From contig CANQLO010000015.1 of assembly GCA_947624715.1 (NCBI GenBank), positions 1 to 35,636 of the forward strand: a stretch of DNA of 35,636 nucleotides. The letters are read 5' to 3'. This DNA comes from an uncultured Clostridia bacterium. GTDB lineage: Bacteria > Bacillota_A > Clostridia > TANB77 > CAG-508. The position numbers and the translations under genes are program-made. The notes under the pieces were generated by a model. The model was not told the origin of the DNA. It was given only the letters and a program-made list of their open reading frames with translations, and did no database searches. This document shows positions 15,914 to 25,943 of this stretch, piece by piece (the first letter of the stretch is position 1; each line of letters begins with the position of its first letter).

Positions 15914-15942
15914 ATTATATATTCAGAATTTTAATTATTCAA
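15914..15942 (-). promoter_or_regulatory. Promoter in front of the DUF975-like remnant
   Basis: On the minus strand, TTGAAT (15942-15937), 17-bp spacer, TATAAT (15919-15914), 20 bases ahead of the remnant's start codon. Confidence 0.55.
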
Positions 15943-15991
15943 TGGCTTTTATAAAATTTTATTATGATATAAAAAAAGTAGATAATAATAA

Positions 15992-16031
15992 AAATAGCAA
16001 GGTGCTACAATTTCTTGTAACCCTTGCTATT
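15992..16031 (-). terminator. Terminator of the str operon
   Basis: On the minus strand AATAGCAAGG pairs with CCTTGCTATT, with a second inner stem (TACAA/TTGTA), followed by TTTATTATT. It lies 10 bases after the tuf stop codon. Confidence 0.8.
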
Positions 16032-16041
16032 ACTGTATTTG

Positions 16042-17244
16042 TTACTCTAATATATCTGCAACAACACCTGAACCTACTGTTCTTCCACCTTCACGAATAG
16101 CGAATCTTAATCCCTTCTCAATAGCGATTGGAGTGATTAATTCAATTGTCATGTCGATGTTATCACCTGGCATAACCATTTCTGTTCCTTCTGGTAAATC
16201 AATTAGTCCAGTAACGTCTGTTGTTCTAAAGTAGAATTGTGGTCTATATCCATTGAAGAATGGTGTATGACGTCCACCTTCTTCTTTAGTTAGAACGTAT
16301 ACTTGCGCTTTGAATTTTGTATGAGGATGAATTGTTCCTGGTTGAGCAAGAACTTGACCTCTTTCAACTTCATTTCTTTGTGTTCCTCTTAATAAAACAC
16401 CAATGTTATCTCCCGCTTCTGCAGAATCAAGTGTTTTTCTAAACATTTCAACACCTGTAACAACTGTTTTTGAACTTTCTTTTGCAAGACCTACTATTTC
16501 AACTTCGTCTTGAATCTTTAATGTTCCTCTTTCTACTCTACCTGTTACAACTGTTCCTCTTCCTGAAATTGTCATAACGTCTTCGATAGGCATTAAGAAT
16601 GGTTGATCAATTGGTCTATCTGGTGTTGGTATATAGTTATCAACTGCATCCATAAGTTCTTTTATACATTGATATTCTGGAGCATCTGGATCTTTTGATG
16701 TAGACTCTAATGCTTTTAGTGAAGATCCTTTTACGATTGGAATTTCGTCTCCTGGGAAACCATAACTTGATAATAAGTCTCTAACTTCCATTTCAACTAA
16801 TTCTAATAATTCTGGATCATCAACCATATCGCATTTATTTAAGTATACAACGATATATTTAACTCCAACTTGTCTTGCTAATAGTATATGCTCTCTTGTT
16901 TGAGGCATTGGACCATCAGCTGCTGAAACAACTAATATTGCTCCATCCATTTGTGCAGCACCTGTGATCATGTTCTTTACGTAGTCTGCGTGTCCTGGGC
17001 AGTCAACGTGTGCATAGTGTCTGTTATCTGTTTCATATTCAACGTGTGCTGTGTTAATTGTGATTCCTCTTGCTTTCTCTTCTGGTGCGCTATCAATTTG
17101 ACTATAATCTTCAAATTGAGCTTGACCTTTAAAACTTAACCATTTTGTAATAGCTGCTGTTGTTGTTGTTTTTCCATGGTCTACGTGACCAATTGTACCA
17201 ATGTTTACGTGTGGCTTACTTCTAACAAATTTCTCCTTAGCCAT
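16042..17244 (-). CDS. tuf: Elongation factor Tu
   Basis: 400 residues, full length. All GTPase motifs are present: [10 protein letters not shown] (G1), a Thr in [12 protein letters not shown] (G2), DCPGHADY (G3), NKCDMVD (G4) and SSLKAL (G5 region). Domains 2 and 3 follow ([21 protein letters not shown]). EF-Tu brings aminoacyl-tRNA to the ribosome. It is the last gene of the str operon, 131 bases after fusA, with a strong AAAGGAGG site and a terminator behind it. Only one copy lies in this window. Confidence 0.98.
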   Translation of the reverse strand: MAKEKFVRSKPHVNIGTIGHVDHGKTTTTAAITKWLSFKGQAQFEDYSQIDSAPEEKARGITINTAHVEYETDNRHYAHVDCPGHADYVKNMITGAAQMDGAILVVSAADGPMPQTREHILLARQVGVKYIVVYLNKCDMVDDPELLELVEMEVRDLLSSYGFPGDEIPIVKGSSLKALESTSKDPDAPEYQCIKELMDAVDNYIPTPDRPIDQPFLMPIEDVMTISGRGTVVTGRVERGTLKIQDEVEIVGLAKESSKTVVTGVEMFRKTLDSAEAGDNIGVLLRGTQRNEVERGQVLAQPGTIHPHTKFKAQVYVLTKEEGGRHTPFFNGYRPQFYFRTTDVTGLIDLPEGTEMVMPGDNIDMTIELITPIAIEKGLRFAIREGGRTVGSGVVADILE

Positions 17245-17375
17245 TTTTAAATTCCTCCTTTAAATTTTTTATTTATTAATTTTTTAAACATTAATAACTT
17301 ATTTTTTATCGTTTTTATTTAATGCTCACGATATAGCATTTTTATTCTATAACATTTTTCTAAAAAAAGCAAGTA

Positions 17376-19469
17376 TTATTCGGCACTTTTCTTAGCTCTT
17401 GATGTTACGATTTGATCTAATATTGATTTTGGAACTTCTTCATAATGAGATGGTTCCATTGAGTATGTTCCTCTTCCTTGAGTTTTTGAACGTAAGTCTG
17501 TTGCGTATCCAAACATTTCTGAAAGTGGAATAAATCCTCTTATTACTTGGTTTCCGCTTTGAGCTTCCATTCCTTCCATTCTACCACGTCTAGCATTTAT
17601 ATCTCCAATAACATCTCCCATGTATTCTTCTGGAACTGTTATTTCAACTTTCATGATAGGCTCTAATAGAGCAGATTTAGCAACTCTACATCCTTCTTTG
17701 AATGCCATTGATGCAGCAATCTTGAAGGCCATTTCTGAAGAGTCAACTTCATGGTAAGATCCGTCAACAAGTGTTGCTTTGAAGTCTATAACTGGGTATC
17801 CAGCTAGAATTCCGTTCATTGCAGCTTCTCTTAATCCTTCTTCTACTGGTTTAATGTATTCTTTTGGAACAACACCACCAACAATTTTGTTTTCAAATTG
17901 AACTCCTGAACCTGGCTCTAATGGTTCCATTTCGAACCATACATCACCATATTGTCCATGTCCACCACTTTGACGTACAAATTTTCCTTGTACTCTTGCT
18001 TTGTTTCTGATTGTTTCCTTGTAAGAAACTTGTGGCTTACCAACTGTACATTCTACCTTGAATTCTCTTTTTAATCTATCAACTATAATGTCTAGGTGTA
18101 ACTCTCCCATTCCTGCTATAATTGTTTGTCCAGATTCTTGATCTGTCCATGTCTTGAATGTAGGATCTTCTTCAGCAAGCTTTGCTAAAGCTATTCCTAA
18201 TTTTTCACTATTTGCCTTGTCTTTAGGCTCGATAGCTATATCTATAACTGGTTCTGGGAATTCCATTGATTCTAGTATAACTGGATGATCTGGATCACAT
18301 AGAGTATCACCTGTTGATACTTCTTTTAATCCTACTGCTGCTGCAATATCTCCAGCATAAACTTTGTCAATATCTTGTCTATGGTTAGCATGCATTAAAA
18401 GTATTCTTCCTATTCTATCTTTTTTGTCTTTAGTAGCATTGAAGATAGTTGAACCTGTTGTGCAAGTTCCAGAATATACTCTAAAGAAGCATAACTTTCC
18501 TACAAATGGGTCTGTCATTATTTTGAATGCTAATGCAGAGAAAGGCTCTTTATCACTTGTCTTTCTATCTACTTCGTTTCCTTGCATATCAACACCTTTA
18601 ACATCTTCGATGTCTATTGGTGATGGTAAGAAGTCAACGATTGCATTTAACAATTCTTGTACACCTTTATTTTTATAAGATGAACCACAAGTCATTGGAA
18701 CTAATGAATTGTTAATTGTTCCTTTTCTTAGTCCTAGCTTGATTTCATCTTCTGATAGTTCTTCACCATCTAGATATTTCATCATTAATTCATCATCTTG
18801 TTCTGCAGCTGCTTCTATCATTTCTTGTCTGTATTTTTCAGCATCTGCTTTCATATCCTCAGGAATTTCACCAACTTCTATGTCTTTTCCTAAATCATCT
18901 TTATGAACATATGCTTTCATTGTTAGTAAATCAACTATTCCTTTGAATTCATCTTCTTTACCTATTGGTAATTGAATTGGAACTGGATGACATTTTAATC
19001 TTTCTTTCATTTGGTCAATACAAATATAAAAGTCAGCTCCTGTTATATCCATTTTATTTACATATACCATTCTTGGAACTTTATATTTGTTTGCTTGTCT
19101 CCAAACTGTTTCTGATTGTGGTTGAACTCCACCTTTGGCTGCTAATACTAGTACTGCACCATCAAGAACTCTAAGAGATCTTTCAACTTCAACTGTAAAG
19201 TCAACGTGTCCTGGAGTATCAATAATGTTTATTCTATTGCCTTTCCATTGACATGTTGTAGCAGCTGATGTAATTGTAATACCTCTTTCTTGCTCTTGAA
19301 CCATCCAGTCCATGGTAGCTTCACCATCATGAACTTCACCTATTTTGTGGGTTCTACCTGTATAAAAAAGTATTCTCTCTGTTGTAGTTGTTTTTCCCGC
19401 ATCTATGTGGGCCATTATTCCTATATTTCTTGTTTTCTCTAAAGGAAACTCTCTTCCGTCTCCGGCCAT
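17376..19469 (-). CDS. fusA: Elongation factor G
   Basis: 697 residues, full length. G-domain motifs are [29 protein letters not shown] and NKMD; domain IV and V features ([22 protein letters not shown]) follow. It catalyses translocation of the ribosome and helps recycling. AAAGGGG precedes the ATG. It follows rpsG after 99 bases; that gap holds a hairpin (see 19489-19541). Confidence 0.98.
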   Translation of the reverse strand: MAGDGREFPLEKTRNIGIMAHIDAGKTTTTERILFYTGRTHKIGEVHDGEATMDWMVQEQERGITITSAATTCQWKGNRINIIDTPGHVDFTVEVERSLRVLDGAVLVLAAKGGVQPQSETVWRQANKYKVPRMVYVNKMDITGADFYICIDQMKERLKCHPVPIQLPIGKEDEFKGIVDLLTMKAYVHKDDLGKDIEVGEIPEDMKADAEKYRQEMIEAAAEQDDELMMKYLDGEELSEDEIKLGLRKGTINNSLVPMTCGSSYKNKGVQELLNAIVDFLPSPIDIEDVKGVDMQGNEVDRKTSDKEPFSALAFKIMTDPFVGKLCFFRVYSGTCTTGSTIFNATKDKKDRIGRILLMHANHRQDIDKVYAGDIAAAVGLKEVSTGDTLCDPDHPVILESMEFPEPVIDIAIEPKDKANSEKLGIALAKLAEEDPTFKTWTDQESGQTIIAGMGELHLDIIVDRLKREFKVECTVGKPQVSYKETIRNKARVQGKFVRQSGGHGQYGDVWFEMEPLEPGSGVQFENKIVGGVVPKEYIKPVEEGLREAAMNGILAGYPVIDFKATLVDGSYHEVDSSEMAFKIAASMAFKEGCRVAKSALLEPIMKVEITVPEEYMGDVIGDINARRGRMEGMEAQSGNQVIRGFIPLSEMFGYATDLRSKTQGRGTYSMEPSHYEEVPKSILDQIVTSRAKKSAE

Positions 19470-19488
19470 ATATTTTTTCCCCTTTCTT

Positions 19489-19541
19489 CGCTTCGCTCAG
19501 AATCCGTACTTCAATGATTTGCTTTGCAAATCTTCGAAGCG
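19489..19541 (-). promoter_or_regulatory. Hairpins between rpsG and fusA
   Basis: CGCTTCG (19489-19495) pairs with CGAAGCG (19535-19541), and inside it GATTTGC (19516-19522) pairs with GCAAATC (19526-19532). A third pairing, CTCAG with CTGAG (19548-19552), would exclude the outer stem. The block contains TTCGCTTCGCTCA, close to the GC-rich motif at 2737-2749. It may regulate the fusA ribosome binding site or stabilise the mRNA. Confidence 0.4.
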
Positions 19542-19568
19542 TAAATAGCTGAGGAATGTTTTAATTTT

Positions 19569-20039
19569 TTAGAACTTGTAATGAGCAAAAGCTTTATTAG
19601 CTTCAGCCATTTTGTGCATATCTTCTTTCTTCTTAAATGCTCCACCGTTTCCTGCAATAGCATCTAGTATTTCAGCAGCTAATTTTTCAGACATTGTTTT
19701 TTCATTTCTTGTTCTTGCATAAGTAACTAACCATCTTAATCCTAGTGTTTGTCTTCTTTCAGGTCTAATTTCAAGTGGAACTTGATATGTTGCACCACCA
19801 ACTCTTCTTGCTTTTACTTCTAGAACTGGCATAACATTGTTTAAAGCTTCTTCAAAAACTTCTAATGGTTCTCTTCCTGTTTTTTCTTTAATTTCTTCAA
19901 ATGCCTTATATACAATATTTTGTGCAACTGTTTTTTTACCATCTAGCATTACGTTGTTTATTAATTTTGTAACAACTTTGCTATTATAAATTGGATCTGG
20001 TAATACATCTCTTTTTGCTATAAATCCTTTTCTTGGCAC
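19569..20039 (-). CDS. rpsG: 30S ribosomal protein S7
   Basis: 156 residues, full length, starting [16 protein letters not shown] and ending AFAHYKF. S7 binds 16S rRNA early in 30S assembly and shapes the exit site; in E. coli it represses its own operon by binding the S12-S7 gap. The start codon is GTG with GGAGGG seven bases upstream. The unusually long gap before it is described separately. Confidence 0.97.
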   Translation of the reverse strand: MPRKGFIAKRDVLPDPIYNSKVVTKLINNVMLDGKKTVAQNIVYKAFEEIKEKTGREPLEVFEEALNNVMPVLEVKARRVGGATYQVPLEIRPERRQTLGLRWLVTYARTRNEKTMSEKLAAEILDAIAGNGGAFKKKEDMHKMAEANKAFAHYKF

Positions 20040-20331
20040 TATTCTTCCCTCCTTTTTTATTTTGATGCAAAAATCTTACATCAAGGTACTCTGAAAAGCT
20101 TTTTAATTGCTTTTCCGTATAATGCAATCTATTTCAAATTTAAGTACAAACTTAATTTATCAATTATATTGCACTATTCTATTTTTATGAAAAGCTACGT
20201 CTTACTGCGTTAACCTTCGAATAAAATTTTTTCAATATACAAAAAAGTATTATTTCAAAAATTTTATCTTGGTTGCCTTGTAATACTTGCTTTTGATAAA
20301 AATGCTTACTTTTTAGTTTTCATAAAAATGC
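20040..20331 (-). promoter_or_regulatory. Structured 292-bp gap between rpsL and rpsG
   Basis: No gene is present. Reading towards rpsG, a duplicated segment from the rpsL end (20291-20342) comes first, then an imperfect palindrome around 20137-20160 (AAATTTAAGT/AACTTAATTT), then GAAAAGC/GCTTTTC (20115-20093), then TTGATG/CATCAA (20084-20062), which ends 10 bases from the rpsG ribosome binding site. By analogy with E. coli this is the place where S7 would repress translation, but the structures shown here are not a recognised S7 target. Confidence 0.4.
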
Positions 20332-20342
20332 CTACTTTTTAG
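20291..20342. repeat. 26-bp tandem duplication of the rpsL 3' end
   Basis: 20291-20316 and 20317-20342 agree at 24 of 26 positions. The second unit contains the rpsL stop codon and last two Lys codons; the first is an extra copy downstream of the gene. It is a recent-looking local duplication that left the protein intact. Confidence 0.7.
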
Positions 20343-20745
20343 GTTTCTTTGCTCCATATTTTGATCTTGCTTGCATTCTGTCTTTTACTCCTGCAGTATC
20401 AAGAGTTCCTCTTATAATGTGATATCTAACACCAGGAAGGTCTTTTACTCTTCCACCTCTTATAAGAACAACGCTGTGCTCTTGTAGGTTGTGTCCCTCA
20501 CCAGGAATATAAGATGTTACTTCATAACCATTTGATAGTCTTACTCTGGCAACTTTTCTTAGTGCTGAGTTAGGCTTCCTTGGTGTAACTGTTTTTACAA
20601 CTGTACAAACTCCTCTCTTTTGTGGAGATCTTCTATCAGTTTGTTTATTTTTCATAGTGTTAAATCCATGTTGAAGAGCAGGACTTTTTGATTTTGTTGT
20701 TGGAGTCTTTCTTCCTTTTCTAACTAATTGATTAATTGTTGGCAC
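20332..20745 (-). CDS. rpsL: 30S ribosomal protein S12 with Arg at the streptomycin position
   Basis: 137 residues, full length ([12 protein letters not shown]...KYGAKKPKK). S12 is part of the decoding centre. Residue 56 is Arg: the loop reads [11 protein letters not shown] where most bacteria have [11 protein letters not shown]. This is position 42/43 of E. coli and 56 of Bacillus subtilis, where Lys-to-Arg is a known streptomycin-resistance change. The codon is AGG (20580-20578), one base from AAG. The second resistance region (GGRVKDLPG) is normal. The start is GTG with AGGAGGTG upstream. First gene of the str operon. Confidence 0.97.
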   Translation of the reverse strand: MPTINQLVRKGRKTPTTKSKSPALQHGFNTMKNKQTDRRSPQKRGVCTVVKTVTPRKPNSALRKVARVRLSNGYEVTSYIPGEGHNLQEHSVVLIRGGRVKDLPGVRYHIIRGTLDTAGVKDRMQARSKYGAKKPKK

Positions 20746-20775
20746 TTAAATTTCACCTCCTATTTTTATATTTTT

Positions 20776-20805
20776 ATTTTATGTTCTATTGATATTTTTT
20801 CTCAA
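20776..20805 (-). promoter_or_regulatory. Promoter of the str operon
   Basis: On the minus strand TTGAGA (20805-20800), 18-bp spacer, TAAAAT (20781-20776), between the trmFO terminator and rpsL. Confidence 0.5.
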
Positions 20806-20813
20806 TAAAACAA

Positions 20814-20865
20814 TAAAAAAACACTGTTATCTATAATGCGCAAAAACACATTATAAAATAACAGT
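20814..20865 (-). terminator. Terminator of trmFO
   Basis: On the minus strand ACTGTTAT plus ATAATG pair with CATTAT plus ATAACAGT around a ten-base loop, followed by TTTTTTT. It separates trmFO from the str operon. Confidence 0.8.
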
Positions 20866-20874
20866 ATTATTTTA

Positions 20875-22424
20875 TCATTTAATTAAGCAAATGTCAATCG
20901 TTTTTATATCTTTTTTCAAATACTTTAAGGCTCTATCAGATAATTCAGTATATCTTAATTTTTTATCTTTTATATTATCTTCTAACTTTGGTAATATACC
21001 ATAGTTAGCATTCATAGGTTGAAAATCATCATTTTGAGTTGAAATATATTTTGCTAAGGCTCCTATCATTGTTTTATCACTAAATAAAATCTTTTTATTT
21101 TCTTTTTTTATTTGTTGTACAGCATTTAATCCTGCTATTAATCCAGATGAAATAGATTCCACATACCCCTCAACACCTGTTATCTGACCTGCAAAATATA
21201 CGTTTTCTTTATTTTTTAAATTATATGTTTCATCTAGTATTAAACTAGAATTAATATAGGTATTTCTATGCATTACTCCATACTTTATAAACTCAGCATT
21301 TTCTAATCCTGGTATCTTACTAAATACTCTTTTCTGTTCGCCAAATTTTAAATTAGTTTGAAATCCGACTAAATTATATAATGTTCCTTCATTATCATCT
21401 TGTCTAAGTTGAACTACAGCATATGGTCTTTTTCCAGTTATTGGATTAGTAAATCCCACTGGTTTTAATGGTCCAAATCTTAATGTATCGAGTCCTCTTT
21501 TCGCCATTATTTCTATAGGCATACAACCCTCGAAAATTTCCTTTTTTTCAAATTCATGTAAAGTTACTACTTCAGCTTTTATAAGTTCATTTACAAAATC
21601 ATAATATTCTTCTTTATTCATTGGTAAATTTATATAACTACCACTTGGAATAGCCTTAATTCTTTCTTTCCATTCTTCTATTTCTTCGTCTTTTCTTCTT
21701 TCTTGCTCATATCTATCTCCATAAAAAGCAACATCAAAATTGATTGAGCTTTTTTCGACTATTGGTGCAGCTGCATCATAGAAATAAAGTGATTTTTCTC
21801 CGATTAAATTAATTATTCCTTTAGATAAATTGTCAGTTGTAAGAGGGCCTGTTGCAATAATTACAATTCCATCTTCAATTAAGTCTTCTAAAAAAATATC
21901 TTCTTGTTTATTTTCCTCATAATTGTTATCTCCGCTTCTTACTATCAAGATATACGCTTGTCATCATTTTTTTACTAATTAGATATTTGCTTGTCATCAT
22001 TTTTTTACTAATTAGATATTTGCTTGTCATTAATTTCTTATTATAATATTTACTTTTTACTTCTTTTCTAACTATTTCTATTAAAGGATTTTTTTCAAGC
22101 TCCTCTGTTACTTTTTCAGAAAACTTTTCTCTATCAACGGCCAAAGCTTGTCCCGCTGGAACAGATACTTCTTTTGCTACTTTTATAAGTAATGAATCCA
22201 GCAATTCTAGTTCTTCTTTCAGTAATCCGCAAGCATTAGTATGTAATTTAGATTTAAATGAATTACTGCAGACTATTTCTGCTAAATCTTTATTAGAATG
22301 TGCTGGAGAATATGTATTAGGTTTCATTTCATATAGTTTAACTTTAATTCCTCTTTTAGCAATCTGATATGCTGCCTCACTTCCGAGCCAAGCCTCCACC
22401 AATTATTGTAATATAATCTTTCAT
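20875..22424 (-). pseudogene. trmFO: tRNA (U54) methyltransferase TrmFO, two frameshifts and an internal repeat
   Basis: TrmFO uses FAD and methylene-tetrahydrofolate to make ribothymidine 54 in tRNA. From ATG 22424 (AAAGGAA upstream) the reading is MKDYITIIGGGLA, the FAD-binding start, but an extra base at 22385 breaks the frame before GSEAAYQIAKRG. The next part (to about 22050) is normal (PAHSNKDLAEIVCSNSFKS, VPAGQALAVDREKF). Then, where the family has only a few residues, about 60 extra ones appear, including two copies of an 11-residue unit (KYLISKKMMTS) and a further one-base frame change near 21950. After this, GIVIIATGPLT and the rest (KPVGFTNPITGKRPYAVVQLRQD, GQITGVEGYVESISSGLIAG) are normal to the stop. 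The protein is probably lost or made only as fragments; sequence errors may account for part of this. Confidence 0.8.
21956..22030. repeat. 33-bp tandem repeat inside trmFO
   Basis: Two perfect copies of a 33-bp unit beginning GCTTGTCATCATTTTTTTAC (21956-21988 and 21989-22021) plus nine bases of a third (22022-22030). The unit is divisible by three and keeps the frame, adding 11 residues per copy. Confidence 0.9.
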
Positions 22425-22446
22425 AAAGTTCCTTTCTTTCAAGTGC

Positions 22447-22476
22447 ATTATAACTCAAAAATCAAAATAATAGCAA
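22447..22476 (-). promoter_or_regulatory. Promoter of trmFO
   Basis: On the minus strand TTGCTA (22476-22471), 18-bp spacer, TATAAT (22452-22447). The -35 box lies within the terminator of the preceding gene. Confidence 0.5.
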
Positions 22477-22500
22477 GTATATGGCTTACTATTATTTTGA
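22462..22500 (-). terminator. Terminator of the SNF2 helicase gene
   Basis: TCAAAATAATAG (22462-22473) and CTATTATTTTGA (22489-22500) are perfectly complementary, with TTTTTG following on the minus strand, four bases after the helicase stop codon. Confidence 0.75.
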
Positions 22501-22504
22501 TATA

Positions 22505-25500
22505 TTATTCAAACAAATCCATAATTTCGTCTTTTGAAAGTTTATTTATAAATGTTTCTTTAGTAGATAACATATCATCTGCCAGCTTTGCCTTTCTTTC
22601 TTGTAAATTATAAATTTTTTCTTCAATAGTATTTTTAGTGATTAATTTATATACTTGAACATTCCTTTTCTGACCTATCCTATATGTTCTATCAGTTGCT
22701 TGATTTTCTGCAGATAAATTCCACCATGGGTCATAGTGAATTACCACATCTGCACCAATTAAGTTTAATCCTGTTCCACCTGCTTTTAATGATATTAAAA
22801 ATACTTTCACTTCTTCATTATTATTAAATTCATTAACTAAATTCATTCTTTCATCAACTTTAGTTTGTCCTGTTAATTTTAGATATCTAATATTTTCTTC
22901 TTTCAGTTTTTGTTCTAGATACCAAAACATTGAAGAATATCCTGAAAATAATAAAATCTTATGTCCTCCATCTACTGCATTTTTTACTATTTCCATACAT
23001 TGATTTAGTTTACTACTTTCTCCTTCATAGTTATCTATAAATAATCCCGGATGGCAACAAATCTGTCTTAATCTCATAAGTAATGCTAATATTTTTATTT
23101 GACTGTTTTGGATACCGTTTATCTCAATTTCTTCCTTGGCTTCCTTTTTAGCTGATTTTAAATATGATACATAAATGTCTCTTTGCTCTTCTTCCATTTC
23201 ATTATTAAGTACAGTAATAGTTTTTTCTGGTAATTCCTTCAAAACTTTTTCTTTTATTCTTCTTAATATAAATGGCTCTATCATTGCCTTCAATTTTGAC
23301 ATTGCTCTTAAATCTTCTTCTTTTGCTATTGGTGTTTCATATAGTGTTTTAAATTTGTTATAACTAAATAAATATCCAGGCATTATAAAGTCAAATATAG
23401 ACCATAGCTCTGATAAAGAGTTTTGAATTGGAGTTCCAGTTAAAGCAAATCTTGTATCTGCCTTGATTTCTTTAATTGCTCTTGCATTTTTTGTGTTATT
23501 ATTTTTTATATATTGTGCCTCATCAGCAATTATAAATCTAAATGTATAATTACATTCTTTATAAATTTCTATATCTCTTTTTAGCAAATCATATGATGTC
23601 ATAACAATATCGTAATTTTCGATATTTTTGATTATCTTTGTTCTCTCTTCTAAAGTTCCTGATACAACTTTTGTTTTTAATGTTGGTGTAAACTTGTTTG
23701 CTTCTTCCTTCCAGTTAAGAGACAACGAACTTGGGCAAACAACCAATGTTGGTCTTCTATCTTTTTTATCAGTGTCTTCAATATATTTTAATATTAAAGT
23801 TAAAACTTGTACAGTTTTTCCAAGTCCCATATCATCTGCTAAGATTCCACCTAAATGGTATTCATCTAAATTATTAAGCCATTCATATCCAACTTGTTGA
23901 TATTCTCTTAGATCTGCTTTTAGATTTTTTGGAAGATTAAAATTTTCTGATATTTGTCTTGTATAAACATTATCAATAAGCTTTTTATAATCGTCTCCTT
24001 GTTTTACAACTAAATCATATTTTCTTAATATACTGTCTAAATATAAGCTTCTATAAACTGATAGCTTTAAATCTCCACTTATAAGTTCTTTATAATTTGC
24101 CCCTGTACCTTCCGCGATTTTATCTATCATATCTAACGTATCATTTTCCGTTAAGTCAAGATAATCACCATTTTTTAGCTTATAAAATTTCTTTTTAAGC
24201 TTATACCTTTTCATTATATCATCAATTTCTGCAGGTCTTAAATCTATTCCTGATAAATCAATGCTTAGTAAATTGTTTTCTATTTTAACACCTATAGATT
24301 TAATTTTTGGAGTTCTTATCTGTCTTTTTCTAAATTCATCTGTTGCAAGTACTTCAAATTCTGAAATATAATTTCCTATTCCTTCACTTAAAAATTCATA
24401 TATATAATCTTCATTTGCCAATACCAACTTTTTATTGCTATCTAGCATGAAGCCAGAATTTTTAAATTTATCCAAAGCCTTAGATTCTGCTATTGCATTT
24501 CTTGGTATTTTTGAATCTACTTCTTCAAATGGGCTAAATTCTATTTCATCATATCCAAATTTAACATCTGCTGTAATAAATCCACTTGATGTAAAGTCTA
24601 GATATACTTTTACTTTAAGTTCTTTTGGTTTATATTTTTCAAGCTCATCTTGATTCACTTCATCTGTATTTACACTGCTTTTTATTTTTGGTAATACTAA
24701 TGAATAAAAATCTGCATATTCTTCTTTTCTAAATAAAATTTCTTTAGTGAAATTTACTCTAAATATATTTAACAATTTCAATATTGTTTTTTCAAATTCA
24801 AATGAACATCTATGCAACTTGTTTTCTCTTAAAAGATATAAATAATTCTTTCCTTGAATAGTAGAAAATGCAAATATATCCTCGTTTGTTATAATAGCAT
24901 AATCTTCATCATTTTTATTTATGATTTTAAAATCTATCTCAGGTTCATTATTAACAAATTTTACTTTCTCATCAGCATATTCTGTTTCAAATTCTACTTC
25001 TTTGTCATTCATTGTGTCGAAAAATTCATCAATTCCAGTATTTGAAAGAACTATATATGATTTATTTAATGAATTTGCATAGAAGTTATCACTGCTATTA
25101 TTGGTGTACTTTATAATTTCTGCATATTTCATAAGAAAATCTAATAATGGTAAACTTTCATTTTCAAATGCTTCTCTACAATGGACGAATTCTAATTTTA
25201 GACCATATCTATGTTTTATTCTTCCCTGCATTTGATCATAAAAATCAGGCAGATTTTTTATTCTATACATCTGCTTATTTCCAATTTTAAATTCTAATCT
25301 GATTTCATTTGTATTTTGCTTATATATTACAACTGGCTCTAATTTTACTTTTTCACCTACATATTTTTCCGTGCTTTCTTTTACTTGTTCTTCTTCATAA
25401 AACGAGCTAATCATTTGTCTAAATATTCTATATTTTTCATTATTTATTTTTCTATTTTTTGCATTTGATATATTTTTTTCTTCTCCTGCAAATAGTTTAG

Positions 25501-25825
25501 CATAGGCACTATTACTATCAAACTCTATTGCAGTTGCTAAAATATGTCTACATGTTCCATAAGTAGATTCATAATCTGGACATGTACACTTTAAATCATC
25601 TATTTCACCATCTTTAACACTTATATAAGTATTATAAAATCCATGATTTCCTTTAATATCAGCATGTACTGAAAAATTTCCTTCGTTTGTGTATGTTACT
25701 TTTGTAATTGTGATAGTCTGTTTATTTAATAAATTTTCTGCTTTTTCTATATCCTCTGGGCTAGCAGAATTCCTTAGTTCATTTAAAATACTTGCTTTAA
25801 TTACCACAGTTTTTAGGTCCTCCAT
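22505..25825 (-). CDS. SNF2-family helicase with SWIM zinc finger
   Basis: About 1,106 residues. Near the N terminus is a SWIM zinc finger (CTCPDYESTYGTCRH, about residues 82-96). A long middle region without known motifs follows. The C-terminal half is an SNF2/Rad54-type ATPase: LADDMGLGKTVQ (about 663), the box IIADEAQYIKN (DEAQ rather than DEAH), LTGTPIQNSLSELW, SGYSSMFWYL and the last motif TDRTYRIGQKRNVQVY. The SWIM+SNF2 layout is common in Firmicutes; a role in DNA-protein remodelling or repair is assumed but not shown. The start is uncertain: ATG 25825 has no ribosome binding site; a GTG at 25807 lies 11 bases after GGAGG; a TTG at 25852 would coincide with the predicted transcription start. 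Confidence 0.88.
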   Translation of the reverse strand: MEDLKTVVIKASILNELRNSASPEDIEKAENLLNKQTITITKVTYTNEGNFSVHADIKGNHGFYNTYISVKDGEIDDLKCTCPDYESTYGTCRHILATAIEFDSNSAYAKLFAGEEKNISNAKNRKINNEKYRIFRQMISSFYEEEQVKESTEKYVGEKVKLEPVVIYKQNTNEIRLEFKIGNKQMYRIKNLPDFYDQMQGRIKHRYGLKLEFVHCREAFENESLPLLDFLMKYAEIIKYTNNSSDNFYANSLNKSYIVLSNTGIDEFFDTMNDKEVEFETEYADEKVKFVNNEPEIDFKIINKNDEDYAIITNEDIFAFSTIQGKNYLYLLRENKLHRCSFEFEKTILKLLNIFRVNFTKEILFRKEEYADFYSLVLPKIKSSVNTDEVNQDELEKYKPKELKVKVYLDFTSSGFITADVKFGYDEIEFSPFEEVDSKIPRNAIAESKALDKFKNSGFMLDSNKKLVLANEDYIYEFLSEGIGNYISEFEVLATDEFRKRQIRTPKIKSIGVKIENNLLSIDLSGIDLRPAEIDDIMKRYKLKKKFYKLKNGDYLDLTENDTLDMIDKIAEGTGANYKELISGDLKLSVYRSLYLDSILRKYDLVVKQGDDYKKLIDNVYTRQISENFNLPKNLKADLREYQQVGYEWLNNLDEYHLGGILADDMGLGKTVQVLTLILKYIEDTDKKDRRPTLVVCPSSLSLNWKEEANKFTPTLKTKVVSGTLEERTKIIKNIENYDIVMTSYDLLKRDIEIYKECNYTFRFIIADEAQYIKNNNTKNARAIKEIKADTRFALTGTPIQNSLSELWSIFDFIMPGYLFSYNKFKTLYETPIAKEEDLRAMSKLKAMIEPFILRRIKEKVLKELPEKTITVLNNEMEEEQRDIYVSYLKSAKKEAKEEIEINGIQNSQIKILALLMRLRQICCHPGLFIDNYEGESSKLNQCMEIVKNAVDGGHKILLFSGYSSMFWYLEQKLKEENIRYLKLTGQTKVDERMNLVNEFNNNEEVKVFLISLKAGGTGLNLIGADVVIHYDPWWNLSAENQATDRTYRIGQKRNVQVYKLITKNTIEEKIYNLQERKAKLADDMLSTKETFINKLSKDEIMDLFE

Positions 25826-25858
25826 ACGCAAAAGATTTCGTTTAAAATTCAAGTATAA

Positions 25859-25887
25859 ATTATATTACATTTTGATAATTTTTGCAA
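25859..25887 (-). promoter_or_regulatory. Promoter of the SNF2 helicase gene
   Basis: On the minus strand TTGCAA (25887-25882), 17-bp spacer, TATAAT (25864-25859). The predicted start of the RNA is at about 25852, leaving at most a very short leader. Confidence 0.6.
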
Positions 25888-25943
25888 GTATTTTTTTCAA
25901 TACAATAAATGGTATAGAATAGAAAATCTGTATTTAAAAATTA

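Noticed and set aside
16951..19174. Several plus-strand frames opposite tuf and fusA
   Set aside because: They are antisense shadows of highly conserved genes, with no ribosome binding sites and no family resemblance.
21950..22030. CRISPR array
   Set aside because: The 33-bp units follow each other directly without spacers and lie in frame in trmFO.
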